A stretch of DNA of 64,000 bases from Burkholderia pseudomultivorans (GTDB lineage Bacteria > Pseudomonadota > Gammaproteobacteria > Burkholderiales > Burkholderiaceae), in assembly GCF_902499075.1 (NCBI RefSeq), contig NZ_CABVPP010000037.1, forward strand, positions 1-64,000, read 5' to 3'. The position numbers and the translations under genes are program-made. Below, piece after piece: positions 25,445 through 35,284 of the stretch. Numbering within the stretch: position 1 is the stretch's first letter; each line of letters starts with the position of its first letter. The notes under the pieces are model-generated. The model worked only from the letters and a program-made list of their open reading frames with translations, was not told where the DNA came from and ran no database searches.

Positions 25445-26137
25445 TCACGCGACGTCGAGCAGCAGCACGTCGGCCGCGCGGCCGTTCGACAGCGCGACCG
25501 CGTCCACCCCGCCGATGCGCGCGCCATCGCCCGCGGCCAGCGCATGGCCGTTGATCTCCACCTCGCCGCTCGCGACGTGCGCGTACACCCGGCGTCCGGC
25601 CGGCACCGCGTACACCGCCCGCTCGCCTCCGTCGATCAGCGCAGCCAAGATCCGGGCATCCGCGCGCACCTGAAGCGAGCCGTCGCCGCCGTCCGGCGAC
25701 GCGACCACGCGCAGCCGGCCGCGCCGCTCGTCGTCGGCGAAGCGTCGCTCCGCATAGCCGGGCCGCCCGCCCGGCCCGGCCGGCGCAAGCCGGAACCGCA
25801 GCAGCCGCAGCGGCCGGTCGCGCGACGCGTTGGTCTCGCTCAGCACGATGCCCGCGCCGGCGCTGGTACGCTGCAGGCCGCCCGCGCGCACGATCGCGCC
25901 GCTGCCGAGGCTGTCGCGGTACGCGAGCGCGCCGTCGAGCACGAGCGTGACGATCTCCACGTCGCGGTAGGGCTGCATGCCGAAACCGCGGGTCGGCGCG
26001 AGACACTCCTCGGTCAGTTCGCGCAGCGCGCCGAACGCCGACGGCGCGCCGCCGGCCGCGCACGGCAGGCTGTGACGGGATTCGTGCCAGCCTTGGCTGC
26101 GCAGGTCGCGATCGACGGCGCGGCGAATCTGGAACAT
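25445..26137 (-). CDS. Pirin-family cupin protein lacking metal ligands
   Basis: This 230-residue protein has the same length as E. coli YhhW and alignable throughout (RDVEIVTLVLDGALAYRDSLG, SAGAGIVLSETNAS, DGSLQV). In YhhW the metal is held by two His of HPH, one His of RHSE and the Glu. Here these positions read QPY and VLSE. Three of four ligands are therefore replaced (Q, Y, L) and only the Glu remains. Quercetinase-like activity is not expected. A binding or structural role is possible. The start ATG 26137 has GGAG upstream. It stands alone between a terminator and a divergent transporter operon. Confidence 0.85.
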   Translation of the reverse strand: MFQIRRAVDRDLRSQGWHESRHSLPCAAGGAPSAFGALRELTEECLAPTRGFGMQPYRDVEIVTLVLDGALAYRDSLGSGAIVRAGGLQRTSAGAGIVLSETNASRDRPLRLLRFRLAPAGPGGRPGYAERRFADDERRGRLRVVASPDGGDGSLQVRADARILAALIDGGERAVYAVPAGRRVYAHVASGEVEINGHALAAGDGARIGGVDAVALSNGRAADVLLLDVA

Positions 26138-26495
26138 GGTGACACTCCGTAATACGTGTTGTTCTGGATGTGCCGCCACTGTAGAAGCGCGCCGATGTCG
26201 CAGCAATCCGCGCGCGCGCACCGCATCGTTGCATCCACGCACGCAATCGCCGCAATACTCGTTGCGAATACGTCGATTGCCGCAACAGCCGCATCGAAGA
26301 ATCGATCGCTTGCGCCGGATTGCCGTTTTCCGGGTATCGCGTTCGGGTAAAATACCGCCCTTTTGGCGTCCGCCGATCCGGCGGTCGTCGTCGCCAGATC
26401 GCCTAGCCGCGAATTTTGGCCGTCTAGAATACGCCGCGACGCCCGGCCCGACCGGCCGCGAGCGTCCCCGGAAAGTCAGCAACAAAAGGATGGAA
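26138..26495. promoter_or_regulatory. Divergent promoter region, pirin and amino acid transporter
   Basis: These 358 bases hold the promoters of the pirin gene (left) and the binding-protein gene (right). The right part contains AT-rich candidates for -10 elements (TAAAAT near 26349, TAGAAT near 26425). No open frame is supported and no clear operator was seen. Confidence 0.4.
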
Positions 26496-27272
26496 ATGAA
26501 GAAGGCCGCCCTGTGCGCCGCCCTCGCCCTTGTGGCGGGCAGCGCCTTCGCGAAGGAGTGGAAGACCGTGCGGATCGGCGTCGATGCCAGCTACCCGCCG
26601 TTCGAGTCGACCGCGCCGAGCGGCGAGATCGTCGGTTTCGACGTCGATCTCACCAAGGAAATCTGCAAGCGGATCGACGTGAAATGCGTGTGGGTGGCGC
26701 AGGACCTCGACGGGATCATCCCGGCGCTCAAGGCGAAGAAGTACGACATCATCGTGTCGTCGCTGACCGTCACGGACAAGCGCCGCGAGCAGATCGACTT
26801 CTCCGACAAGGTGTACGACGCGCCCGCGCGGATGATCGCGAAGGCCGGTTCGCCGCTGCTGCCGACGGTCGCGTCGCTGAAGGGCAAGCGCGTCGGCGTC
26901 GAGCAGGGCTCCACGCAGGAAAGCTACGCGAAGGCGTACTGGGAGCCGGCGGGCGTGACGGTCATTCCGTACCAGAACCAGGACCAGGTCTATACCGATC
27001 TCGGCTCGGGCCGTCTCGACGCGACGCTGCAGGACGAGTTGCAGGCCGACTACGGCTTCCTGCGCACGCCGCGCGGCAAGGGCTTCGCGTTCGCCGGGCC
27101 GGAAGTGAAGGATCCGAAGACGATCGGCGACGGCACCGCGATCGGCCTGCGCAAGGAAGATACCGACCTGAAGCTCAAGATCAACAAGGCGCTGGCCGAC
27201 ATGCACAAGGACGGCACGTACGACCGGCTGTCGCACCGGTATTTCTCGTTCAGCGTCTACTCGGCCCGCTGA
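26496..27272 (+). CDS. Periplasmic basic amino acid-binding protein (HisJ/ArgT-like)
   Basis: This 258-residue protein starts at MKKAALCAALALVAGSAFA, a Sec signal peptide cleaved before KEWKTV. The mature part is a type-3 solute-binding protein (RIGVDASYPPFESTAPSGEIVGFDVDL), the signature of the His/Lys/Arg/ornithine group. ATG 26496 has AAGGA five bases upstream. The ATG at 26490 is a less likely alternative. It is the first gene of the transporter operon with hisQ, hisM and hisP. Confidence 0.92.
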   Translation: MKKAALCAALALVAGSAFAKEWKTVRIGVDASYPPFESTAPSGEIVGFDVDLTKEICKRIDVKCVWVAQDLDGIIPALKAKKYDIIVSSLTVTDKRREQIDFSDKVYDAPARMIAKAGSPLLPTVASLKGKRVGVEQGSTQESYAKAYWEPAGVTVIPYQNQDQVYTDLGSGRLDATLQDELQADYGFLRTPRGKGFAFAGPEVKDPKTIGDGTAIGLRKEDTDLKLKINKALADMHKDGTYDRLSHRYFSFSVYSAR

Positions 27273-27513
27273 GCGCCGAAGCAGCAACGGATGCGGGGGC
27301 GGCCCCGCGTCCGGGCAGTACGGGCGCCGCGCATTGCGCAGCGCCGGCCAACCACGCGCCGCCCGCCTCCCCGCCCGCCGTTCGCTCGACGGGCGGCCCC
27401 GGCACCGCCGGGGCGGACGGTCATGATACGCACGGGGCGTTCCGCGCAGCTTGGCGGGCGCGTCTTTCGCGGCGCACTGCGTGCGCCCGCAGGGACCACA
27501 CCAGGGACCACAT

Positions 27514-28203
27514 ATGTTTCTACAAGGTTACGGCCCGCTGATCCTCGCAGGCACTTGGCAAACCGTCAAACTGGCGGTGCTTTCGCTTGCGCTGTCGTTC
27601 CTGCTGGGCCTGCTCGGCGCGGGCGCGAAGCTGTCGCGCAACCGCATCACGAACGGCATCGGCACCGTCTACACGACGCTGATCCGCGGCGTGCCCGACC
27701 TCGTGCTGATGCTGCTGCTGTTCTACAGCCTGCAGATCTGGCTGAACATGGCGACCGACGCGCTCGGCTGGGACCAGATCGACATCGACCCGTTCCTCGC
27801 CGGCGTGCTGGTGCTCGGCTTCATCTACGGCGCCTACTTCACCGAGACCTTCCGCGGCGCGTTCCTGTCGGTGCCGCGCGGCCAGCTCGAGGCCGGCAGC
27901 GCGTACGGGATGACGAACTGGCAGGTGTTCACGCGGATCATGTTCCCGCAGATGATGCGCTTCGCGCTGCCGGGCATCGGCAACAACTGGCAGGTGCTCG
28001 TGAAGTCGACCGCGCTGGTGTCGATCATCGGCCTCGCGGACGTCGTGAAGGCGTCGCAGGACGCCGGCAAGGGCACGCTGCGGTTCTTCTTCTTCACGCT
28101 GATCGCCGGCGCGGTCTACCTGGCCATCACGACGATCTCGAACTTCGTGCTGATGTGGCTTGAAAAACGCTACTCGACCGGCGTCCGCAAGGCAGACCTA
28201 TGA
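27514..28203 (+). CDS. hisQ: Histidine/basic amino acid ABC permease HisQ
   Basis: The 229-residue inner-membrane permease resembles E. coli HisQ closely (TLIRGVPDLVLMLLLFYSLQI, IDIDPFLAGVLVLGFIYGAYF and the EAA loop QLEAGSAYGMTNWQVF). It pairs with HisM to form the channel. It starts at ATG 27514. Its end overlaps hisM by four bases (ATGA at 28200-28203), so translation is coupled. The 241-base gap before it has no supported gene. Confidence 0.95.
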   Translation: MFLQGYGPLILAGTWQTVKLAVLSLALSFLLGLLGAGAKLSRNRITNGIGTVYTTLIRGVPDLVLMLLLFYSLQIWLNMATDALGWDQIDIDPFLAGVLVLGFIYGAYFTETFRGAFLSVPRGQLEAGSAYGMTNWQVFTRIMFPQMMRFALPGIGNNWQVLVKSTALVSIIGLADVVKASQDAGKGTLRFFFFTLIAGAVYLAITTISNFVLMWLEKRYSTGVRKADL

Positions 28204-28913
28204 TCGAACTCATCCAAGAATACTGGCGCAACTACCTCTATACCGACGGCTACCGCATCACCGGCGTCGCGATCACGCTGTGGCTGCTGGTCGTGTCGAT
28301 CGGCCTCGGCTTCTGCCTGTCGGTGCCGCTCGCGGTTGCGCGCGTGTCGAAGCGGAAATGGCTGTCGGGCGCCGTATGGCTGTATACGTACGTGTTCCGC
28401 GGCACGCCGCTCTACGTGCAGCTGCTGCTCTGCTACACGGGCCTCTACAGCCTGCAGGTCGTGCGCGGCACGCCGATGCTCGACGCGTTCTTCCGCGACG
28501 GGATGCACTGCACGCTGCTGGCGTTCACGCTGAACACCTGCGCGTACACCACCGAGATCTTCGCCGGCGCGATCAAGGCAACCTCGTACGGCGAGATCGA
28601 GGCCGCGCGCGCCTACGGGATGTCGACGTTCACGATGTATCGCCGCGTGATCCTGCCGTCGGCGCTGCGCCGCGCGCTGCCGCTGTACAGCAACGAGGTG
28701 ATCCTGATGCTGCACGCGACGACCGTCGCATTCACGGCGACCGTGCCGGACATCCTGAAGATCGCCCGCGACGTGAACTCGGCCACCTACATGTCGTTCC
28801 ATGCGTTCGGCATCGCCGCCCTGCTCTATCTCGTGATCTCGTTCACGCTCGTCTGGCTGTTCCGCCAGGCCGAGCGCCGCTGGCTCGCGTATCTGCGCCC
28901 GCAAGGCAAGTAA
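28200..28913 (+). CDS. hisM: Histidine/basic amino acid ABC permease HisM
   Basis: This 237-residue permease matches HisM in length and order (TDGYRITGVAITLWLLVVSIG, FRGTPLYVQLLLCYTGLY, then the EAA loop EIEAARAYGMSTFTMYRRVI). It is the second membrane subunit of the importer, overlapping hisQ and 18 bases upstream of hisP. Confidence 0.95.
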   Translation: MIELIQEYWRNYLYTDGYRITGVAITLWLLVVSIGLGFCLSVPLAVARVSKRKWLSGAVWLYTYVFRGTPLYVQLLLCYTGLYSLQVVRGTPMLDAFFRDGMHCTLLAFTLNTCAYTTEIFAGAIKATSYGEIEAARAYGMSTFTMYRRVILPSALRRALPLYSNEVILMLHATTVAFTATVPDILKIARDVNSATYMSFHAFGIAALLYLVISFTLVWLFRQAERRWLAYLRPQGK

Positions 28914-28931
28914 GTTTCCGCAGGACTATTG

Positions 28932-29711
28932 ATGAATTCCCAGACTCAGAAGCTTTTCGTCGACGATCTGCACAAGCGGTACGGCGACAACGAGGTACTC
29001 AAGGGCGTGTCGCTGAAGGCGAACTCGGGCGACGTGATCAGCGTGATCGGCTCGTCCGGCTCCGGCAAGAGCACGATGCTCCGCTGCATCAACTTCCTCG
29101 AGCAGCCGAACTCGGGCCGCATCTTCGTCGACGGCGAGGAAGTCCGCACCGCGCTCGACAAGACCGGCGCGCTGCGCGCGGCCGACACGAAGCAGTTGCA
29201 GCGCGTGCGCACCAAGCTGTCGATGGTGTTCCAGCACTTCAATCTGTGGTCGCACATGAACGTGCTCGAGAACGTGATGGAAGCGCCCGTCAACGTGCTC
29301 GGCATCCCGAAGAAGGAAGCCGAGGACCGCGCGCGCGAATATCTCGAGAAGGTCGGTCTCGCGCCGCGCGTCGAGAAGCAGTATCCGTCGCACCTGTCGG
29401 GCGGCCAGCAGCAGCGTGTCGCGATCGCGCGCGCGCTTGCGATGCATCCGGACGTGATGCTGTTCGACGAGCCGACCTCGGCGCTCGATCCGGAGCTCGT
29501 CGGCGAAGTGCTGAAGGTGATGCAGAAGCTGGCCGAGGAAGGCCGCACGATGATCGTCGTCACGCACGAGATGGGTTTTGCGCGCAACGTGTCGAACCAC
29601 GTGATGTTCCTGCACCAGGGGCGCGTCGAAGAAGAAGGCGTGCCGGCCGAGGTGTTCGCGAACCCGAAGAGCGAGCGCCTGCGCGGGTTCCTGTCGGGCA
29701 GCCTCAAGTAA
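28932..29711 (+). CDS. hisP: Histidine/basic amino acid ABC transporter ATPase HisP
   Basis: The product has 259 residues: Walker [10 protein letters not shown], signature LSGGQQQR, Walker [13 protein letters not shown], switch His VTHE. The segment [21 protein letters not shown] is nearly the same as in enteric HisP. The start is ATG 28932. An in-frame TTG three bases earlier is not preferred. It is the last gene of the operon and is followed by a strong terminator. Confidence 0.95.
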   Translation: MNSQTQKLFVDDLHKRYGDNEVLKGVSLKANSGDVISVIGSSGSGKSTMLRCINFLEQPNSGRIFVDGEEVRTALDKTGALRAADTKQLQRVRTKLSMVFQHFNLWSHMNVLENVMEAPVNVLGIPKKEAEDRAREYLEKVGLAPRVEKQYPSHLSGGQQQRVAIARALAMHPDVMLFDEPTSALDPELVGEVLKVMQKLAEEGRTMIVVTHEMGFARNVSNHVMFLHQGRVEEEGVPAEVFANPKSERLRGFLSGSLK

Positions 29712-29738
29712 CGCACGGGCGCGCGTCGCAGCGCGCGA

Positions 29739-29774
29739 ACGGGCGCCCGCGGCTGGCCGCGCGGCGCCCGTTTT
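29739..29774 (+). terminator. Rho-independent terminator of the his transporter operon
   Basis: ACGGGCGCC (29739-29747) pairs with GGCGCCCGT (29763-29771), with an inner CGCGG/CCGCG extension, followed by TTTT. It sits just before the stop of the convergent acetyltransferase gene (29779). Confidence 0.85.
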
Positions 29775-29778
29775 GCGT

Positions 29779-30276
29779 TTACAGGGCGTGCGCCGGCGCG
29801 GGGTCGGCAAACGCGCGCAGCGCATCGCCCGCGAGCCGGTAGCGCACCCATTCGCTTTGCGGCGCCGCGCCGACGCTCTCGTAGAAGCGGATCGCCGGCT
29901 CGTTCCAGTCGAGCACGCTCCACTCGAAGCGGCCGCAGCCCGACTCGACCGCGATCCGCGCGAGCGTCTTCAGCAGCCGCAACCCGGCACCTGCGCCGCG
30001 AAAGCGCGGCGACACGTAGAGATCCTCCAGATACAGCCCCTGCCGGGCCAGCCACGTCGAATACGAGAAGAAATACACGGCGAAGCCGGCCGGCTCGCCG
30101 TCGACCTCGCAAATCAGCGCGCGGGCCGGCGAGCCTTCGCCGAACAGGCTGCGCTCCAGCGACGCGGGCGTCGCGACCACTTCGTGCTCCGCTTTTTCAT
30201 AGACGGCCAGCTCGGTGATGAAGCGCAGGATCAGCGGCACGTCGGCCGGGGTAGCGGAACGGATGTCGATTTGCAC
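29779..30276 (-). CDS. GNAT-family N-acetyltransferase (SSAT-like)
   Basis: The 165-residue product starts at GTG 30276 (VQIDIRSATPADV), chosen because AGGAGG lies nine bases upstream. The frame extends to 30327 but without family likeness. The GNAT core is visible: LYLEDLYVSPRFRGAGAGLRLL holds the acetyl-CoA loop (RFRGAGAG), and EWSVLDWNEPAIRFYESVGA is the C-terminal motif typical of the diamine/spermidine acetyltransferase branch. The true substrate may be a polyamine, thialysine or another small amine. It is divergent from the LysR gene at 30407. Confidence 0.85.
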   Translation of the reverse strand: MQIDIRSATPADVPLILRFITELAVYEKAEHEVVATPASLERSLFGEGSPARALICEVDGEPAGFAVYFFSYSTWLARQGLYLEDLYVSPRFRGAGAGLRLLKTLARIAVESGCGRFEWSVLDWNEPAIRFYESVGAAPQSEWVRYRLAGDALRAFADPAPAHAL

Positions 30277-30406
30277 GGAATGGGCCCTCCTGCGGCCCGG
30301 ACTGAAACGAAACCCGGCGCCCCGCAAGCGCTGGCGCCGACCAGACCGTCATGCTACGGTCATGCTGCCGCTGCAGGAAGTGCAGTTTCTTCATCCTGAC
30401 CTGAAC

Positions 30407-31333
30407 ATGATGCACCCCGACCTGCGCCGCCTCGACCTGAACCTGCTGCTCGTGTTCGACGCACTGTACCGCCACCGCTCGGTCGCGGCGGCCGCGCACG
30501 AGCTGGCGATGAGCCCGTCCGCGCTGAGCCATGCGCTGGCGCGGCTGCGCGACGCGATCGGCGATGCGCTGTTCGTGCGCCTCGGCAACGAAATGCAGCC
30601 GACCGTGCGCGCCGACGACATCGCCGCGTGGGCCGGCGACGCGCTCGACGCGATGTCGAAAGGGCTCGCCCGCGCGCGCCGCTTCGACCCCGCGCACAGC
30701 GACCGCACGTTCGTGTTCGCGGCGACCGACTATACGGCGTTCGCAGTGCTGCCGCCGTTCATCGCGCGCATCCAGTACGTCGCGCCGCAGCTGCGGATCC
30801 GCGTGGTCCATTCGGACCGCAAGATCGCCGTCGACGAACTCGCGGCCGGCCGCATCGATTTCGCGCTCGGCTATCACGAGGAATCGGCGGCCGACGCACC
30901 GGGCATCGAGGATTTCGACTGGTTTTCGGACGACTACGTGGTGATCGCGAGCGCCACGCATCCGGACATCGGCACGCGGCTGACGCTCGAACGCTACCTT
31001 GCCGCGCGCCACGTCGTCGTCACGCCGTGGAACGAGTCGCGCGGCGTCGTCGACCACGTGCTCGACCGCCTCGGTCTCGCGCGCCAGGTCGCCGTGCAGC
31101 TGCCGAGCGTGCTGGCCGCGCCATTCGTGATCGCGGAATCGGCACTGCTGATGACGGTGCCGAACCGCGCGGCGCGAGCGTTGCTGCCCGCGGCGCCGAT
31201 CCGCATCTTCCCCGCGCCGTTCGAGATACCGCGCTACACGCTGAAGATCTATTCGCATGCCAAACATGCGCGCACCGACGCACACCGCTGGATCCGCGCG
31301 CAACTGCTCGACGCGCGGCCGGATGGCGGCTGA
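30407..31333 (+). CDS. LysR-family transcriptional regulator
   Basis: This roughly 308-residue protein has an N-terminal winged HTH (RRLDLNLLLVFDALYRHRSVAAAA and SPSALSHALARLRDAIGDALF) and a substrate-binding domain of the PBP2 NodD/LinR-like type (WFSDDYVVIASATHPDIG). The start is uncertain. MM at 30407/30410 gives the usual family N-terminus (MHPDLRRLDL), but the frame is open to ATG 30362 and neither has a clear Shine-Dalgarno. It may control the divergent acetyltransferase gene. Confidence 0.85.
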   Translation: MMHPDLRRLDLNLLLVFDALYRHRSVAAAAHELAMSPSALSHALARLRDAIGDALFVRLGNEMQPTVRADDIAAWAGDALDAMSKGLARARRFDPAHSDRTFVFAATDYTAFAVLPPFIARIQYVAPQLRIRVVHSDRKIAVDELAAGRIDFALGYHEESAADAPGIEDFDWFSDDYVVIASATHPDIGTRLTLERYLAARHVVVTPWNESRGVVDHVLDRLGLARQVAVQLPSVLAAPFVIAESALLMTVPNRAARALLPAAPIRIFPAPFEIPRYTLKIYSHAKHARTDAHRWIRAQLLDARPDGG

Positions 31334-31829
31334 CACCGGCTTTCATTACGAAATCCTTACCTTTCTCGCGTCGTCCGCGCATTACGCGCACGTCTCGTTG
31401 CCGTCAATAGTGGCAATCCTTGACCCAACTTTGCCGGATTCGTGCCTCCCTTGTCGGACAAGGGTTTTCCGCGAATCGGCAGGTCGTCCGGCCGCTGTTG
31501 CGGGCCGTGTTGCATGGCAATTTGGCGACAGGTGTTAGTCAAACAACGATTTCCGTCGCCACAAAATTGTATTTTTGCTAAATTAGTAACCAAAGTAGCA
31601 AAACGAAGTGCGTGAAATGTAGTTTAGCTTCACGACACAACAAGGAGACCCCGCAAGCCGACCCGGCCGCGCGGGACCGCTCAACGGTCTTCCCGTCCGC
31701 TTGCCCGCGTGCCGCGCCGAACCGGCCCTGCACGAGGTCTCCCTGGTTATCCCGCTTTTGCCCGGCGCTCGTCGCCCCGGGCATCTTACGTAGTCTGGGT
31801 TGACTTTTTGACAGGGTATGGAGGAGATG
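31334..31829. promoter_or_regulatory. Upstream region and long leader of the porin gene
   Basis: There is no supported gene. TTTTGCTA (31573-31580) and TAGCAAAA (31596-31603) form a perfect 8-bp inverted repeat in an AT-rich patch that probably holds the promoter or an operator. Downstream an AAGGAGACC (31640-31648) looks like a ribosome site with no start codon. It can pair with GGTCTCC about 90 bases further on. The actual porin ribosome site is at 31820-31824. This implies a leader of roughly 200 nt with secondary structure. Confidence 0.45.
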
Positions 31830-32912
31830 ATGAAGAAAGCTTTGGTCGCGGCCGCGCTGATGGCTGCTGGGGTGGTAACGGCGCACGCGCAGAGCAGCGT
31901 CACGCTGTATGGCCGCCTGGATGCCGGCCTCGAGTACATGAACGGCCTGCAGAACGGCCATCAATTCCGTGCGGAAAGCGGCGACTGGGGCACCAGCCTG
32001 TGGGGCTTGAAGGGCACCGAGGACATCGGCGGCGGCAACAAGGTGCTGTTCCACCTGGAAGGCGCGTTCAACACGATGAACGGCGGCCTCGGTTCGAGCG
32101 GCACGATCTGGGATCGTTATGCGACCGTCGGCGTGTCGAACGATCGTTACGGTACGCTGTTGCTCGGTCGCGAACTCGCGATCGCGAACGGCGTGTGGGA
32201 CTTCGACCCGTTCGGCCAGTCGAACTGGTCGACCGCGTCGCTCGTGCGCGGCCGCAACTGGAACAAGACCAGCAACAACGTGTCGTACCAGTCGCCGCAG
32301 GTCTATGGCCTCGACTTCTACGGCCAGTTCGCGTTCTCGAACTCGACCAATTTCAACGGCAACACGACGGCCGGCCAGCCGGGCCGTGCGGCCGGCGCGC
32401 AGATCACGTACACGAACTCGCTGTTCCAGTTGCGCGGCATCTATGACGAAACGCGCGACAGCAACGGCCGCTTCTCGGACGTGTTCAACTACTCGCGCGA
32501 ATACTTCGCCGGCCTGAACGTGTTCCTCGGCCAGTTCAAGCTGCAGGCCGCCTATCAGGCCTCGCGCGCGGACGGCAGCGGCGGCCCGGCGGTCAACAAC
32601 GGCATCACCGGCACCCAGCAGGTCTGGGGCGGCGTGACGTGGCAGGCAACGCCGGCGGCGGCGCTGATCGCGGCCGTGTATCACGTGAACGCGAACCACG
32701 GCGGCGGCAACGCGAACATCTACACCGTCGGCGGCTCGTACAACATCTCGAAGCGCACGCTGTTCGACATCCAGGTCGCGACGGTGCGCAACAGCTCGAC
32801 GGCCAACTTCGGCCTGAACGCGAACCCGGCCGGCACGGCCGTGTCGACGGGCAACCCGAACCCGGGCGGCAGCCAGACCGGCGTCTACGCCGGCATCCAG
32901 CACCTGTTCTGA
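31830..32912 (+). CDS. Gram-negative porin
   Basis: The product has 360 residues. The signal peptide MKKALVAAALMAAGVVTAHA is followed by QSSVTLYGRLDAGLEY, the N-terminus typical of betaproteobacterial OmpC-like trimeric porins. The loop and strand pattern GGGNKVLFHLEGAFNT, YATVGVSNDRYGTLLLGRE and the terminal GVYAGIQHLF with C-terminal Phe confirm a 16-strand outer-membrane barrel. The start is taken as the ATG at 31830, five bases after GGAGG. ATG 31827 or 31818 are alternatives. It stands alone and ends in a terminator. Confidence 0.95.
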   Translation: MKKALVAAALMAAGVVTAHAQSSVTLYGRLDAGLEYMNGLQNGHQFRAESGDWGTSLWGLKGTEDIGGGNKVLFHLEGAFNTMNGGLGSSGTIWDRYATVGVSNDRYGTLLLGRELAIANGVWDFDPFGQSNWSTASLVRGRNWNKTSNNVSYQSPQVYGLDFYGQFAFSNSTNFNGNTTAGQPGRAAGAQITYTNSLFQLRGIYDETRDSNGRFSDVFNYSREYFAGLNVFLGQFKLQAAYQASRADGSGGPAVNNGITGTQQVWGGVTWQATPAAALIAAVYHVNANHGGGNANIYTVGGSYNISKRTLFDIQVATVRNSSTANFGLNANPAGTAVSTGNPNPGGSQTGVYAGIQHLF

Positions 32913-32973
32913 TCAGGCGCCGTCAAAAGAACGATTCGACAACGCTTTCCACGCTGCTGCGAGAGGCGCGTAT

Positions 32974-33010
32974 CGGTGCGGTACCCAACCGGGTATCCGC
33001 ACCGTTTTTT
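32974..33010 (+). terminator. Rho-independent terminator of the porin gene
   Basis: CGGTGCGG (32974-32981) pairs with CCGCACCG (32997-33004). ACCC and GGGT pair further in, and six T residues follow. Confidence 0.85.
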
Positions 33011-33058
33011 ATTGGCGGGCCGGTATCGCGCGGCCCGCGGCGAACGTCGCGGCCGGCG

Positions 33059-33409
<351 letters not shown>

Positions 33410-33491
33410 TCAATGCTCGTTTGGATGAAAAATCGTGATCCCGATTGTAAGCCCGCGCCGGTACGCCCGCGCCGGTATGCCCGCGCCCGGC

Positions 33492-35180
33492 TCAGTCGAG
33501 ACGCTCGGTAAAACGTGACGTGATCGGATAGCGCCAGTCGCGCCCGAATGCGCGATGCGTGACGCGAATCCCGATCGGCGCCTGGCGCCGCTTGTACTCG
33601 TTGATCTTGATGAGCCGCGTCACGCGCGCGACGTCCGCCGGCGCGTAGCCGGCCGCGACGATCTCGGCGAGCGGCCGATCCTCTTCCATGAACATCCGCA
33701 TGATCGCGTCGAGCACGTCGTACGGCGGCAGGCTGTCCTGGTCGGTCTGGTTCTCGCGCAGCTCGGCCGACGGCGCGCGCGTCAGGATCCGCTCGGGAAT
33801 CACGTCGCGCAGCGCATAGTCGGTCGTCGCGTTGCGGTAGCGGCAGAGCCGGTAGACCAGCGTTTTCGCGATGTCCTTGATCACCGCGAAGCCGCCCGCC
33901 ATGTCGCCGTACAGCGTGCAGTAGCCGACCGCCATCTCGCTCTTGTTGCCGGTCGTCAGCACGATCGAGCCGAACTTGTTCGACAGCGCCATCAGCAGCG
34001 TGCCGCGAATGCGCGCCTGGATGTTCTCCTCGGTCGCGTCTTCGGCGCGGCCCGCGAATTCATCGGCCAGCGACGCGCGGAACGCGTCGAACATCGGCGC
34101 GATCGCGATCTCGTCGTACCGCACGCCGACGCGCCGCGCCATGTCGGCCGCGTCGGTAGTCGAGATGTCGGCCGTGTAGCGCGACGGCATCATCACCGCG
34201 CGCACGCGCTCGGGCCCGAGCGCGTCGCACGCGACCGCCAGCACCAGCGCCGAGTCGACGCCGCCCGACAAGCCGATCAGCGCACCGGGAAAACCGTTCT
34301 TGCCGATGTAGTCGCGCACCCCCAGCACCAGCGCGCGATAGACCTGCGCCTCGAGCGGCAGCTCGGGCGCGATCGCGCCGGGCAGCGGCCGCGCGCCGTC
34401 GAATTCGACGATCGCGTGCCCTTCGTCGAACTGCGGCATCTTCGCGACGAGCGCGCCCTGCGCGTCGAGCACGAACGAGCCGCCGTCGAACACGAGCTCG
34501 TCCTGACCGCCGACGAGGTTCACGTACACCATCGGCAGCCCCGTCTCGCGGATCCGCGCGCGCAGGATGTCGATGCGCACCGCTTCCTTGTTCATGTGGT
34601 ACGGCGAGCCGTTCGGGATCAGCAGCACCTGCGCGCCGGCCGCCTTCGCGATCTGCGCGGCCGACGCGTGCCACGCGTCCTCGCAGATGATCACGCCGTA
34701 GCGCACGCCGCCGAGCTCGAACACGAGCGGCTCGGCGTCGGTCGCGAAGTAGCGCTTCTCGTCGAACACGTCGGCATTCGGCAGGTCCTGCTTGCGGTAG
34801 GTGCCGACGATCGCGCCGCCGACGATCAGCGAGACCGCGTTGTAGGTGTCCGTCGGCGGCATGCCGCGCTCGATCGGGCCGTTTGCATTACCATCGACGC
34901 CTGGTGCGCCGCGCAGCGGATGGCCGACCAGCACCGCGAGCCCGTCGAACGCCTTCAGCGCGTCGGCGAGCGCGACGAGCGCGTCGGCCGCCGCCGCGTA
35001 GAACGCGGGCCGCAGCAGCAGGTCTTCCGGCGGATAGCCGGACAGCGCGAGTTCGGGCGCGATCATCAGCTGCGCACCATCGTTGTGCGCGGCACGCGCG
35101 GCCGCGACGATCCGCGCGACGTTGCCGGCGAAGTCGCCGACGGTGACGTTGATCTGGGCGAGAGCGAGTCGGGTCTTCAT
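33492..35180 (-). CDS. nadE: Glutamine-dependent NAD+ synthetase
   Basis: This 562-residue protein has two domains. Residues about 1-270 form a nitrilase-fold glutaminase with Glu (APELALSGYPPEDL), Lys (YRKQDLPN) and Cys (VIICEDAWH). About 290-562 is the synthetase with PP-loop LSGGVDSAL. It converts deamido-NAD+ to NAD+ with glutamine as nitrogen donor. The start is ATG 35180 (MKTRLALAQINVTVGDF). The frame extends to 35420 but that part is non-homologous. It is divergent from the FemAB-like gene. Confidence 0.95.
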   Translation of the reverse strand: MKTRLALAQINVTVGDFAGNVARIVAAARAAHNDGAQLMIAPELALSGYPPEDLLLRPAFYAAAADALVALADALKAFDGLAVLVGHPLRGAPGVDGNANGPIERGMPPTDTYNAVSLIVGGAIVGTYRKQDLPNADVFDEKRYFATDAEPLVFELGGVRYGVIICEDAWHASAAQIAKAAGAQVLLIPNGSPYHMNKEAVRIDILRARIRETGLPMVYVNLVGGQDELVFDGGSFVLDAQGALVAKMPQFDEGHAIVEFDGARPLPGAIAPELPLEAQVYRALVLGVRDYIGKNGFPGALIGLSGGVDSALVLAVACDALGPERVRAVMMPSRYTADISTTDAADMARRVGVRYDEIAIAPMFDAFRASLADEFAGRAEDATEENIQARIRGTLLMALSNKFGSIVLTTGNKSEMAVGYCTLYGDMAGGFAVIKDIAKTLVYRLCRYRNATTDYALRDVIPERILTRAPSAELRENQTDQDSLPPYDVLDAIMRMFMEEDRPLAEIVAAGYAPADVARVTRLIKINEYKRRQAPIGIRVTHRAFGRDWRYPITSRFTERLD

Positions 35181-35284
35181 GACGGGATCGGCGCGGCGGC
35201 GCGCCCTGAACGGCTGACGAAATCGTCGCGCACGCATGCCGAGGCGGCACGCATCCGGCGACATCCAACGGTACGGATTCACGC

